Shown here: piece by piece, positions 33,848 to 41,837 of the stretch
Layout: each line of letters begins with the position of its first letter
How positions within the stretch are numbered: the first letter of the stretch is position 1
Source of the DNA: 66-474 sp036278635
GTDB lineage: Bacteria > Pseudomonadota > Gammaproteobacteria > Xanthomonadales > Rhodanobacteraceae
Assembly: GCA_036278635.1 (NCBI GenBank)
Contig: DASUKQ010000113.1
Span: 1-45,918 of the forward strand
Direction: 5' to 3'
DNA: 45,918 nt
Notes under the pieces: generated by a model
Databases searched by the model: none
The model's input: the letters and a program-made list of their open reading frames with translations, nothing else
Told to the model about the DNA's origin: nothing
Program-made: the position numbers and the translations under genes

Positions 33848-35524
33848 ATGGACAGTTATCAACGCTTGATCGATGATCTGCCGGCGCGCCTGTCGCCGGG
33901 GCGCTCGCGTCGCACCAACGAGAAGGCGACGCGGGAGGCCGTTGCGGCCCTGCCGCTGGCCAATCCAGGCCAGGCCATCCGCGAGGTCGAGCAGATCCTC
34001 GACGGCATGCTCGCGACTACCTGGACCGGCGGCGAGCGCATCGCCGCACTGGAACATCTGCGGACGCCGGTGGAAGGCCTGTGTGCCGGGATCGAACGCG
34101 AACTCGGTGCCGAGCCCCACCCGCTCTCCGAGGCCGGCGCCGCCCGCGCGGATACCGCCCAGCGCCTGCAAGGGAAACTGGTGTGCGGCTACGCGCTGGG
34201 GTTGCACGAGTTGTGTGCGCCCGCCGGCAAGCTGCCGAGATTCAAGGCCAGGGCCGCCGCCCTCGCGGCGGTGCGCGGCCTCGTGCATGCGGACCGGGTC
34301 CTGATGTGGGCCTACCGTCGCTATGAATCGCCGCCGGCGGGCACGTGGCGGCGAATCCATGCACTGCATGCTTTCGCGGGTGAGATCGGCATCGGCGACC
34401 AGGCCGTGGACGACGCGCTCGCGGGCGGTGTGCCGCTGACGCCCCGCACGGCCTACACACACCTGTTGCTGCTGGCGATGAGCAATCCGTACCGCTTCTC
34501 CGCGCGCGAGTTGCAGGATGCGCGGCTGGTGACCCGCTGCATGGCGGGCCAATGCAGGCTTGCGCGCGCCACCTCGGAGGGCGTCGGGGTGGATACCGAC
34601 AGCGACGCGGGGCCCGGCTGCATCACTGCGGAACGGCTCGCCGCGGGGTCCGGGGTGCTGGCGGTGGACATGGCGCCAGTGCAGGAGGTCCTCGACGGGC
34701 GGACCGCATTGTTGCCACCGGGCGTCGACACCATCGACCTGCCGCAGCCGGGTGGCGGCCGCATCACCGCCAGCGTGCGTTTCCTCGACCGCCTGCGCGC
34801 GGGCTGGGGTACGGCGGAGCGTGGCCATCCGCGCCTCGGGGCCACGCATTTGCTGGATGTGGTGGTCGGCATGCACGCGCTGCATTACGTGCTCGCGGGG
34901 AACTCGGAATTCGGGACCTTCGTGAGGGCGGTGCACGGCAACGCCATCATGGTCGGCACGCACGAACTTGCGTCGGCCTGGTTGGCGACATCCGACACCA
35001 CGCGTCCGCAAGTTTCCCGTGGCGAAGTCCTGGACCAGAGCGAGGGCGGTTACCGGATGCGGCTGCGCGATTCGGAAGGGCTGCGCATGCGGGTCGGCGA
35101 GCTGGTCGGGCTCGCGCCCGTGGACGACGAGGCTGATGAACGCGACTGGATGGTCGGCGTGATCCGCTGGTTGCGCCACGAGGGCGAGGACGAGTTGGTC
35201 GGGATCGAGTTGTTGCGCCGCGAGGCGCGTGCAGCCGGCTTGCGGCCGGTTACCGCGGACGGCGAAGCGCTGACCCCGCAGCGCGCGGTGGAACTGCTGG
35301 ATGGCGATGACGCGGACAGGTTGTCGCTGCTGTTGACCCATCGGCTGGCGCGCAACATCGTTGCCGCCGAGGTCGTGTTGCCGGCACTCGCGTCGGATTG
35401 GAGCTCGCGCGCGACCGTGGCGACATGGCGCGCGGGGGAGGCGGAACCGCTCGGACCGGCCTGCTTTCGGGTTACCCTTGAGCGCGACGAGTCGAGCAAC
35501 GACAGTGAGCTGAGGAGTCCGTGA
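33848..35524 (+). CDS. 558 aa conserved-looking protein, possible degenerate PilZ domain
   Basis: I do not recognise the family with certainty. The N-terminal two thirds are predominantly helical (MDSYQRLIDDLP... ANPGQAIREVEQILDGM), with the repeat-like VRGLVHADRVLMWAYRRYESP. Near residues 380-415 is SRGEVLDQSEGGYRMRL, resembling the D-x-S-x-x-G of PilZ c-di-GMP-binding domains. The partner RxxxR motif is not at its usual distance, so binding is doubtful. No signal peptide or membrane helix is visible. It is divergent from the PLD gene and heads a run of genes with abutting or overlapping ends (DUF1272, kdsB, LMW-PTP, NHL). Confidence 0.8.
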   Translation: MDSYQRLIDDLPARLSPGRSRRTNEKATREAVAALPLANPGQAIREVEQILDGMLATTWTGGERIAALEHLRTPVEGLCAGIERELGAEPHPLSEAGAARADTAQRLQGKLVCGYALGLHELCAPAGKLPRFKARAAALAAVRGLVHADRVLMWAYRRYESPPAGTWRRIHALHAFAGEIGIGDQAVDDALAGGVPLTPRTAYTHLLLLAMSNPYRFSARELQDARLVTRCMAGQCRLARATSEGVGVDTDSDAGPGCITAERLAAGSGVLAVDMAPVQEVLDGRTALLPPGVDTIDLPQPGGGRITASVRFLDRLRAGWGTAERGHPRLGATHLLDVVVGMHALHYVLAGNSEFGTFVRAVHGNAIMVGTHELASAWLATSDTTRPQVSRGEVLDQSEGGYRMRLRDSEGLRMRVGELVGLAPVDDEADERDWMVGVIRWLRHEGEDELVGIELLRREARAAGLRPVTADGEALTPQRAVELLDGDDADRLSLLLTHRLARNIVAAEVVLPALASDWSSRATVATWRAGEAEPLGPACFRVTLERDESSNDSELRSP

Positions 35525-35525
35525 C

Positions 35526-35723
35526 ATGGCGCTCGAGATGCGCACCGAATGCGAACGCTGCCAGGCCCCGTTGGCGCGCGATGGCGAAGCCTGGATCTGC
35601 GCGCACGAGTGCACGTTCTGTCCAGCGTGCGTGGACGTGTTGGCGCGCGTATGCCCCAACTGCGGCGGCGAGTTGGTGCGTCGGCCGAGGCCGGCGCCAC
35701 GATCGGAAGCGACGGCCGCGTGA
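35526..35723 (+). CDS. DUF1272 small zinc-ribbon-like protein
   Basis: 65 aa. Eight cysteines are spaced as two C-x2-C pairs plus more: ECERCQAPL, WICAHECTFCPAC and RVCPNCGGELVRRPR. This is the DUF1272 pattern, MLEMRxxCExC ... CTFCxxC ... CPNCGGELVRRPR. It very probably binds zinc. Function is unknown. It starts one base after the stop of the 558 aa gene, and its stop overlaps the GTG of kdsB. Confidence 0.9.
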   Translation: MALEMRTECERCQAPLARDGEAWICAHECTFCPACVDVLARVCPNCGGELVRRPRPAPRSEATAA

Positions 35724-36502
35724 ACAAAGCGCAGGAGTTCATCGTCGCGATTCCCGCGCGCCATGGCTCGACCCGTCTGCCGGGCAAGCCGTTGCGACTG
35801 CTGGGCGGCGAGCCGCTGATCGTGCATGTCGCGCGTCGTGCGCGTGCCGCGGGAGCCGTGCGCGTGGTCGTCGCCACCGACGACGAGCGGATCGCGGCGG
35901 CACTGGGCGGCCACGGCGTCGAGGTGTGCATGACGCGTTCGGATCACGCCAGCGGCAGCGATCGCCTCGCCGAGTGCGCGAGCGTGCAGGGTTGGCCTGA
36001 CGATGCGCTGGTGGTCAATCTGCAAGGCGACGAACCCTTCGCGCCGGCTGCCGGGATCCGTGCCGTGGCCGATGCGCTGGGCGAGGACGATGCGCCGATG
36101 GCGACGCTCGCAGCCCCCATCGAATCCATGGAGCAGTGGTTCGACCCCGGTTGCGTCAAAGTGGTGTGCGACGTGCGCGGCCACGCGCTGTATTTCTCGC
36201 GTGCGCCGGTGCCGTGGGCGCGCGACGCGCTGGCGCGTGATCGCCATACGATGCCGGTGGGTGTCGCGGCGCTGCGTCACATCGGCATCTATGGCTACCG
36301 CGCCGGTTTCCTCAAGACCTTCGCGGGCCTGGCGCCCACGCCGCTGGAGCGCGCCGAGTCGCTGGAACAGCTGCGTGCGCTCGAGCACGGGTATCGGATC
36401 TCGGTGCGCCTGACGCCGGAGCCGTTCCCGCCCGGCATCGACACGGTCGAGGACCTAGCGAGGGCGGAGCACGCACTTGGCGGGGAGACACCGCGCCCAT
36501 GA
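35720..36502 (+). CDS. kdsB: 3-deoxy-manno-octulosonate cytidylyltransferase
   Basis: Activates KDO as CMP-KDO for lipid A inner core. 260 aa. IPARHGSTRLPGKPL is the nucleotide-binding signature, with VVVATDDERI, RSDHASGSDRLAE, NLQGDEPF, and HIGIYGYRAGFL. C-terminal PPGIDTVEDLARAE is also conserved. The GTG start at 35720 overlaps DUF1272's stop as GTGA, and the ATG of the phosphatase overlaps kdsB's stop as ATGA, so the four genes are translationally coupled. Confidence 0.95.
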   Translation: MNKAQEFIVAIPARHGSTRLPGKPLRLLGGEPLIVHVARRARAAGAVRVVVATDDERIAAALGGHGVEVCMTRSDHASGSDRLAECASVQGWPDDALVVNLQGDEPFAPAAGIRAVADALGEDDAPMATLAAPIESMEQWFDPGCVKVVCDVRGHALYFSRAPVPWARDALARDRHTMPVGVAALRHIGIYGYRAGFLKTFAGLAPTPLERAESLEQLRALEHGYRISVRLTPEPFPPGIDTVEDLARAEHALGGETPRP

Positions 36503-37011
36503 CCCAATCGCCTCCCGGTGTGCTGTTCGTCTGCCTCGGCAACATCTGCCGGTCGCCGACCGCCGAATACGTGGCGCGGGTGGAGTTCGGCAAACTCGGG
36601 CTGCGCATCCCCGTGGCGTCGCGCGGCCTTGGTGCGTGGCATGCCGGGCAGGGTGCCGATCCGCGCGCGGTGGCGACGGCACGCGAGCACGGCTATGACC
36701 TGTCGCCGCACCGCGCGCGGCAGTTCCACGATGACGACTTCAATCGTTTCGCGACGGTGTTGGCGGTCGATCTTGCAACCCTCGTCGAACTGCGCCGACG
36801 CGCCCCCGCCGACGTGCCCACGCCGGAGCGCTTCCTGGTGGCGGCCGGTCTCGCACCGCCGCAGTCGGGCGAGGATGGCGATGTACCCGATCCGTATACC
36901 GGAACGCTTGGCGATTTCGACGATGCGCTCGAGCTGATACGGCGCGGCGTGGAGGCGCTGGGCGACCGATTGCGCCGCGCCAGGCCCGGCCCGGGCGGAG
37001 CAACGCGGTGA
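36499..37011 (+). CDS. Low molecular weight protein-tyrosine phosphatase
   Basis: 170 aa. The P-loop is VCLGNICRSP, with Cys12 as nucleophile and Arg18, and the C-terminal acid motif is VPDPYTG (Asp general acid; usually DPYY). GADPRAVATAREHGYDL and the HRARQF loop are normal. Members act on tyrosine kinases or arginine phosphates; in envelope-polysaccharide clusters they are Wzb-like. Its overlap with kdsB fits an envelope role, but no tyrosine kinase lies nearby. The last 20 residues are Arg/Gly/Pro-rich. Confidence 0.92.
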   Translation: MTQSPPGVLFVCLGNICRSPTAEYVARVEFGKLGLRIPVASRGLGAWHAGQGADPRAVATAREHGYDLSPHRARQFHDDDFNRFATVLAVDLATLVELRRRAPADVPTPERFLVAAGLAPPQSGEDGDVPDPYTGTLGDFDDALELIRRGVEALGDRLRRARPGPGGATR

Positions 37012-38468
37012 TTGCCGGCGACGTGGCCTTCGACGTCAGCCGGACGGGCTCCCGCCCCGCGCTGCCGGAGTTTCCCGAATCGTTGTCGTGGGTCAATCGC
37101 CGCCAGCGCGTCCGGCTTGCGGACTTGCAAGGTCAAATCGCGCTGGTGGTGTTCTGGAACGGTGCCAGTGTCAGCAGCCTGAACCTGCTGGGCGAACTGC
37201 GCCAACTGGAGAAAAAACATCCCGGCGCCTTCGTGTCCGCATACATCCATACGCCGCGCTACGGGGCGCAGCAGTCCGATGCGGCGGTGCTGAAGGCCGC
37301 GCATCGCGGCCGCCTGCGATCGCCCGTGGCCAATGACAGCCAGTGGCTGGCATGGAAGCAGTTCACGATCGGCGCGTGGCCGACAACCTTGCTGGTCGAT
37401 GCCCACGGCGGCCTCGCCGCCCGTCTGGTCGGGGAGGGTCGTTGCCAGGAAATCGAGGATGCGATCGTGCAGTTGCGGGACGAATCGTTGCCGCCGGGCG
37501 CAGCAAGCGTGTACAAGTCGTCGCGCGACATGCGCGCCGAACCCGTTGGTCCGCTGGCATTCCCCGCACATGCGTTGGCGACGAAAACGCGGCTGTTCGT
37601 CAGCGATACCGGGCACCATCGCATTCTCGAGTGCAGCCACGACGGCCGCGTGTTGCGGCAGTTCGGATCGGGGACCCCCGGCAACTGGGACGGGCAGTTG
37701 GCCGCGTGCGGATTGCAGTTGCCGCAGGGATTGGCCGTCGATGGACAGGCGTTGTACGTGGCCGACGCCGGCAATCACTGCGTGCGTCGCATCCGGCTGG
37801 ATGCCGGCGACGTCGAAACGGTATTGGGCGCGGGGCGGCCCGCGTATGCCAACGTCGAGGAGCAGGGCGGGGGCCTGCGCGCGGCGATCAACGCACCCCA
37901 CGCGGTCGTCAGCAGCGGCGATGCACTGTATGTCGCCGCGACGGGGCAACACCAGATCCTGCGCGTCGACCTGCGCCACCAACGGGTCGAAACCGTTGCC
38001 GGGGACGCGCGCAGCGAAGTGCGAGACGGTATCGGCGGACAATCGTCATTGTCGCAACCGATGGCACTCGCGGCGATGGCGGGCCAGTTGCTCGTTGCGG
38101 ATGCCGGCGGCAACGCGATCCGGCGGCTGCGCTTCGCCGACCTGGCCCTGACCACGCTGGCGGGTTCGTCGTCGTGGGAACCGGGCAACCTCGCCGGCGC
38201 GGGCCGCAGCGCACGCTTCGCGTATCCGTGCGGGATCGCGGTTGCCGACAACCGCGTGTACGTGGCCGACACCTTCAACGATCGCCTGTGCGCGCTTGAT
38301 CCCTACAGCGGGGAGGTCGTGGCGCTGCAGGTCGACCGTCCGCTGCACGAACCGCAGGGCCTCTCGTTTGCCGCGGGTTCGCTGTGGATCGCCGACCGCA
38401 ACGACCACTCGATCCTGCGCTTCGACCCGGTGCGCGGAACCTGCGAGCGGGTCCCGGTGGACGAATAG
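37008..38468 (+). CDS. Thioredoxin-fold plus NHL beta-propeller protein (NHLRC2-like)
   Basis: 486 aa from the GTG that overlaps the phosphatase stop (GTGA). Residues about 20-150 form a thioredoxin-like domain (ALVVFWNGASVSSLNLLGELRQLEKK ... PTTLLVDAHG). The redox site is missing: where NHLRC2/SOQ1-type proteins have CCINC, it reads ASVSS. Residues about 190-470 are six-or-so NHL repeats (LFVSDTGHHRILE, LYVADAGNHCVRRI, LYVAATGQHQILRV, LLVADAGGNAIRR, VYVADTFNDRLCAL, LWIADRNDHSILRF). No signal peptide. Probably a scaffold. Confidence 0.88.
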   Translation: MIAGDVAFDVSRTGSRPALPEFPESLSWVNRRQRVRLADLQGQIALVVFWNGASVSSLNLLGELRQLEKKHPGAFVSAYIHTPRYGAQQSDAAVLKAAHRGRLRSPVANDSQWLAWKQFTIGAWPTTLLVDAHGGLAARLVGEGRCQEIEDAIVQLRDESLPPGAASVYKSSRDMRAEPVGPLAFPAHALATKTRLFVSDTGHHRILECSHDGRVLRQFGSGTPGNWDGQLAACGLQLPQGLAVDGQALYVADAGNHCVRRIRLDAGDVETVLGAGRPAYANVEEQGGGLRAAINAPHAVVSSGDALYVAATGQHQILRVDLRHQRVETVAGDARSEVRDGIGGQSSLSQPMALAAMAGQLLVADAGGNAIRRLRFADLALTTLAGSSSWEPGNLAGAGRSARFAYPCGIAVADNRVYVADTFNDRLCALDPYSGEVVALQVDRPLHEPQGLSFAAGSLWIADRNDHSILRFDPVRGTCERVPVDE

Positions 38469-38566
38469 TCCTTCGCGCCGCTGTCGGCCACCGGCCGCGC
38501 GGGCCGCAACTCCTGGTGGCGCGTTCGCACGACGGCCGCGTGGCGCGGCGCCGATAGAATATGCAC

Positions 38567-40387
38567 ATGTCCAGCGCTGCCGCGGCCTTTGACGGCAAGG
38601 CCTTCGTCCGTACCCTTTCCACCTCGCCCGGCGTGTACCGCATGTTCGGCGATGGCGACGCGCTGCTGTACGTCGGCAAGGCGAGCAATCTCAAGAAGCG
38701 CGTCGGCAGCTATTTCCTGAAGCCGCAACTGGAGCCGCGGATCGCATCGATGGTGTCGCAGATCGCGCGCATCGAGGTGACGTTGACTCGCACCGAAGGC
38801 GAGGCGCTGCTGCTGGAAGCGCAACTCATCAAGTCGCTGAAGCCGCGCTACAACATCATGTTGCGCGACGACAAGAGTTACCCGTACATCTTCGTGTCGG
38901 AAGACCCGTTCCCGCGCATCGTGTTCCATCGCGGCGCCAAGCGCGAAAAGGGCCGATATTTCGGGCCGTACCCCAGCGCGCACGCGGTGCGCGAAAGCCT
39001 CGACCTGATGCAGAAGCTGTTCAAGGTCAGGAATTGCTCGAACGCCTTTTTCCGCAACCGCACGCGCCCGTGCCTGCAGTACCAGATCGGCCGTTGTAGC
39101 GCGCCGTGCGTGGCCCTGATCGACAAGGACGAATATGCCGAGGACGTCCGCCACGCAGTGATGTTCCTCGAGGGTCGCAGCACCGGCGTACTCGACGAAC
39201 TGGCGGCGGCGATGGATGCGGCCAGTGCCCGCCAGGACTACGAGCGCGCCGCGCGCCTGCGTGACCAGGTCGCCACCCTGCGCAGCCTCCAGGCCCACCA
39301 CTACGTCCGCGGCGCGAGCGCCGACATGGATGTGTTCGCGTGCCGGGTGGAAGAGGGCATCGCGTGCGTGTCGGTGCTGTTTTTCCGCAATGGAATCAGT
39401 CTCGGTTCGCGTGACCATTTTCCCAAGCTGTCCCTCGATGCCGCGCCCGAGGACGTATTGGCCCAGTTCCTTGCCCAGTACTACCTCGACCAGCCGGTCC
39501 CGGCAGAAGTCGTGTGCGACCGCGAACCCGCCGACGCGGATGCGCTGGCGGAAATGCTGTCCACGCGGCGCGAGCGTGGGGTCGCGCTGAAATGGCGGGT
39601 ACGTGGCGAGCGTGCGCGCTTCGTGGAGCTCGCCGCCCGCAACGCCGAGGCGGCACTGCTGGCGCGGCTGTCCAGCCGACAGACGCTGCATACACGTTTC
39701 GAGGCCCTGCGCGTCTTGTTGCGACTCGACGAAACCCCGCTGCGCCTCGAGTGCTTCGATATCAGCCACACCATGGGCGAGGAAACCGTCGCGTCGTGCG
39801 TGGTGTTCGGCCCGGAAGGCCCGCTGAAGAACCACTACCGGCGCTTCAACATCCGCGGCGTCACCGGCGGCGACGATTACGCGGCGATGCGGCAGGCGCT
39901 GGAACGGCGTTTCAAGCCACTCGCGCGCGGCGAGGGCGAGGCGCCCGACGTGCTGCTGATCGATGGCGGCAAGGGCCAGGTCGCGCAGGCACTCGACGTG
40001 TTGCGGGAGCTGGGCCTGGCCGGCATCGAAGTGGTCGGCGTGGCCAAGGGGCCGTCACGGCGGGAAGGCGAGGAAACCCTGGTGCTGGGCGACAGCGGGC
40101 GCGAACTGGAGCCCGGCCCCGACTCGCCCGCGTTGCATCTGATCGACGCGGTACGCGACGAGGCCCATCGCTTCGCGATCACCGGCCACCGCAAGCGGCG
40201 CGAAAAGGCGCGCGAGCGGGGCGTCCTGGAGGATGTCCCGGGCATCGGCGCGGCCCGGCGCGCGGCCCTGCTCAAGGCATTCGGCGGGCACGCGGGCGTG
40301 GTCGGGGCGGGTGTCGAGGAACTTTGCCGGGTGCGCGGCATCAATCGCGACCTGGCCGAACGCATCCACGCGTTCCTGCATGGATGA
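38567..40387 (+). CDS. uvrC: Excinuclease ABC subunit C
   Basis: Makes both incisions in nucleotide excision repair. 606 aa. N-terminal GIY-YIG domain: SPGVYRMFGDGDALLYVGKASNLKKRV (family variant of GIY/YIG), with PCLQYQIGRCSAPC. The UVR motif is AAMDAASARQDYERAARLRDQVATL. The RNase H-like nuclease has ECFDISHTMGEETVASCVVF and LLIDGGKGQVAQAL, and the C-terminal double HhH ends EDVPGIGAARRAALLKAFGG. ATG at 38567; another ATG lies 6 bases upstream. pgsA follows, as in E. coli, separated by repeat copy D. Confidence 0.96.
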   Translation: MSSAAAAFDGKAFVRTLSTSPGVYRMFGDGDALLYVGKASNLKKRVGSYFLKPQLEPRIASMVSQIARIEVTLTRTEGEALLLEAQLIKSLKPRYNIMLRDDKSYPYIFVSEDPFPRIVFHRGAKREKGRYFGPYPSAHAVRESLDLMQKLFKVRNCSNAFFRNRTRPCLQYQIGRCSAPCVALIDKDEYAEDVRHAVMFLEGRSTGVLDELAAAMDAASARQDYERAARLRDQVATLRSLQAHHYVRGASADMDVFACRVEEGIACVSVLFFRNGISLGSRDHFPKLSLDAAPEDVLAQFLAQYYLDQPVPAEVVCDREPADADALAEMLSTRRERGVALKWRVRGERARFVELAARNAEAALLARLSSRQTLHTRFEALRVLLRLDETPLRLECFDISHTMGEETVASCVVFGPEGPLKNHYRRFNIRGVTGGDDYAAMRQALERRFKPLARGEGEAPDVLLIDGGKGQVAQALDVLRELGLAGIEVVGVAKGPSRREGEETLVLGDSGRELEPGPDSPALHLIDAVRDEAHRFAITGHRKRREKARERGVLEDVPGIGAARRAALLKAFGGHAGVVGAGVEELCRVRGINRDLAERIHAFLHG

Positions 40388-40518
40388 TTTGTGCGATCGT
40401 CCCGGATCGCCGCGCCACGGGAATCCGGGCGCAAACTCAGGCCGTCCGGATCATGCAGTCCAGAACGGCCAAAGCCGCCATCCATGGCCAAGAGCTCCCT
40501 GGCCTGACTTTCCACAAC
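40387..40518 (-). repeat. Dispersed intergenic repeat, copy D
   Basis: On the minus strand: CTGTTGTGGAAAGTCAGGCC, GGGAGCTCTTGGCCATGGAT, GGCTTTGGCCGTTCTGGA, ending GGGACGATCGCACAAATC. It matches copy C closely through the first 65 bases. It fills much of the uvrC-pgsA space. Confidence 0.85.
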
Positions 40519-40617
40519 AGCCGCTTCGTCTCTTACACCACGGCGATGGCTTCGGGCAGTCGATGACGGTTTTGCGTGCGTATGCGACACTTGCGGCGTT
40601 CTCCTGGAGTGAATCGC

Positions 40618-41226
40618 TTGCGCATCAACCTGCCCACCTGGCTGACCTTGTTTCGCGTGGCGCTGCTGCCGGTCATGGTGCTGGTGTTCTATTCGCACAG
40701 CGCGGTCCCGGCGATACCGCTGCGCGCGGCCAACGTCGCGGCGGTCGCGGTGTTCGCGCTGGCCGCGCTCACGGACTGGCTGGATGGCTGGATCGCGCGT
40801 CGTTTCCACATGGAATCGGCGTTCGGTGCGTTCCTCGATCCCGTGGCCGACAAGCTGATGATCGCGGTGACGCTGTTCATCCTGGTGCAAAGCCACCCGA
40901 CCGCGTTGCTGGCGGTCACCAGCGCGGTCATCGTCGGGCGCGAGATCACGGTCTCGGCGCTGCGCGAATGGATGGCATTCGTGGGCGAGCGCAGGCGGGT
41001 CCGCGTGCAGTGGATCGGCAAGTTCAAGACCGTGATGCAGATCGTCGCGATCCTGATCCTGCTGTGGGAGCGCGACAAGAACACGACCGCAGCATTCCTG
41101 CGCGTCTGGTACGTCGGCGAGGTGCTGCTGGTGGTCGCTGCGATCCTGACGATCTGGTCCGGACTGGCCTACATGAAGGCGGCCTGGCCGGTGCTCAAGA
41201 ACGGCAAGATGCCGGGGGGCGGATGA
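40618..41226 (+). CDS. pgsA: CDP-diacylglycerol-glycerol-3-phosphate phosphatidyltransferase
   Basis: Makes phosphatidylglycerol-phosphate, the entry to PG and cardiolipin. 202 aa from TTG at 40618 (GGAG 8 bases upstream), giving MRINLPTWLTLFRVALLPVM, the family's usual N-terminus. The CDP-alcohol phosphotransferase motif is perfect: DWLDGWIAR...G...D...D in DWLDGWIARRFHMESAFGAF then LDPVADK. About six membrane helices. A GTG at 40609 or ATG at 40576 are alternatives. The gene order uvrC-pgsA-tRNA-Gly-tRNA-Cys is as in E. coli. Confidence 0.95.
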   Translation: MRINLPTWLTLFRVALLPVMVLVFYSHSAVPAIPLRAANVAAVAVFALAALTDWLDGWIARRFHMESAFGAFLDPVADKLMIAVTLFILVQSHPTALLAVTSAVIVGREITVSALREWMAFVGERRRVRVQWIGKFKTVMQIVAILILLWERDKNTTAAFLRVWYVGEVLLVVAAILTIWSGLAYMKAAWPVLKNGKMPGGG

Positions 41227-41299
41227 CTCCCAGGGAGGAGGTCGCCCCCTCACTCAGGCTTGAACCGGATTGCGTCCGCCCGTATGATTGCCGGCTCGC

Positions 41300-41375
<76 letters not shown>

Positions 41376-41385
41376 GGTTTCGAGG

Positions 41386-41405
41386 AACCCCGGCGCGCCG
41401 GGGTT
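41386..41405 (+). terminator. Hairpin between tRNA-Gly and tRNA-Cys
   Basis: AACCCCGG-CGCG-CCGGGGTT is a perfect palindrome 10 bases after tRNA-Gly, followed by TCGCTTTT. It looks like a Rho-independent terminator or processing site; the pair could then have separate 3' ends. Confidence 0.7.
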
Positions 41406-41491
41406 TCGCTTTTCGGGGCCGCGCAAGACGGTCCGCGCTGGAAATCCACGCCGCGTGGCGTCAGGATCCACCGCGTCGAGTTGTCGTCACC

Positions 41492-41565
41492 GGCCAGGTG
41501 GCAGAGTGGTCATGCAGCGGACTGCAAATCCGCGTACGCCGGTTCGATTCCGACCCTGGCCTCCA
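41492..41565 (+). tRNA. tRNA-Cys (anticodon GCA)
   Basis: GGCCAGG pairs with CCTGGCC, the anticodon stem GCGGA/TCCGC holds loop CTGCAAA, the T-loop is TTCGATT, and discriminator T plus CCA is encoded. 74 bases. It follows tRNA-Gly as in the E. coli glyW-cysT-leuZ cluster, but no tRNA-Leu follows. Confidence 0.98.
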
Positions 41566-41574
41566 ACTCGTTAA

Positions 41575-41598
41575 CGCCGTTCGCGCGCGCGAACGGCG
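41575..41598 (+). terminator. 24-base perfect palindrome after tRNA-Cys
   Basis: CGCCGTTCGCGC followed directly by GCGCGAACGGCG, nine bases after the tRNA. No U-tract. Likely end of the tRNA transcript. Confidence 0.6.
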
Positions 41599-41837
41599 AG
41601 CGAAAGTTCGACCTTGGCCTCCCGATGTTTCCCATTCCGCACGATCGCCTTGGCCGTGCGCGTGGTTTGTGGATGCTCCTCAGCCTGGGTGTTGCTCCGG
41701 GACTCACTCGAGACAGGCATCCCGAATCGCGATTGTTCCTGTTCATCGGCGGCTGGCGTGGCCGGTGGTTGACATTGCTCAATTGAGGCGTGGCTGACCG
41801 GGGCATGCTGTCATCGAACATGCATGTGGAGAACGCC

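Noticed and set aside
33749..36388. 879 aa open frame opposite the 558 aa gene, DUF1272 and kdsB
   Set aside because: It spans three clearly coding genes on the other strand and shows no recognisable domain.
41626..41786. Short ORF (MFPIPHDRLGRARG...) downstream of tRNA-Cys
   Set aside because: No ribosome site, odd composition and no recognisable feature; it partly covers the tRNA fragment region and the sqr upstream region.
41763..41795. TTGACA at 41769 as the sqr promoter, or a sigma-54 site nearby
   Set aside because: No -10-like hexamer lies at 16-18 bases, and the GG...GC spacing is 8 rather than 10, so neither pattern is convincing.
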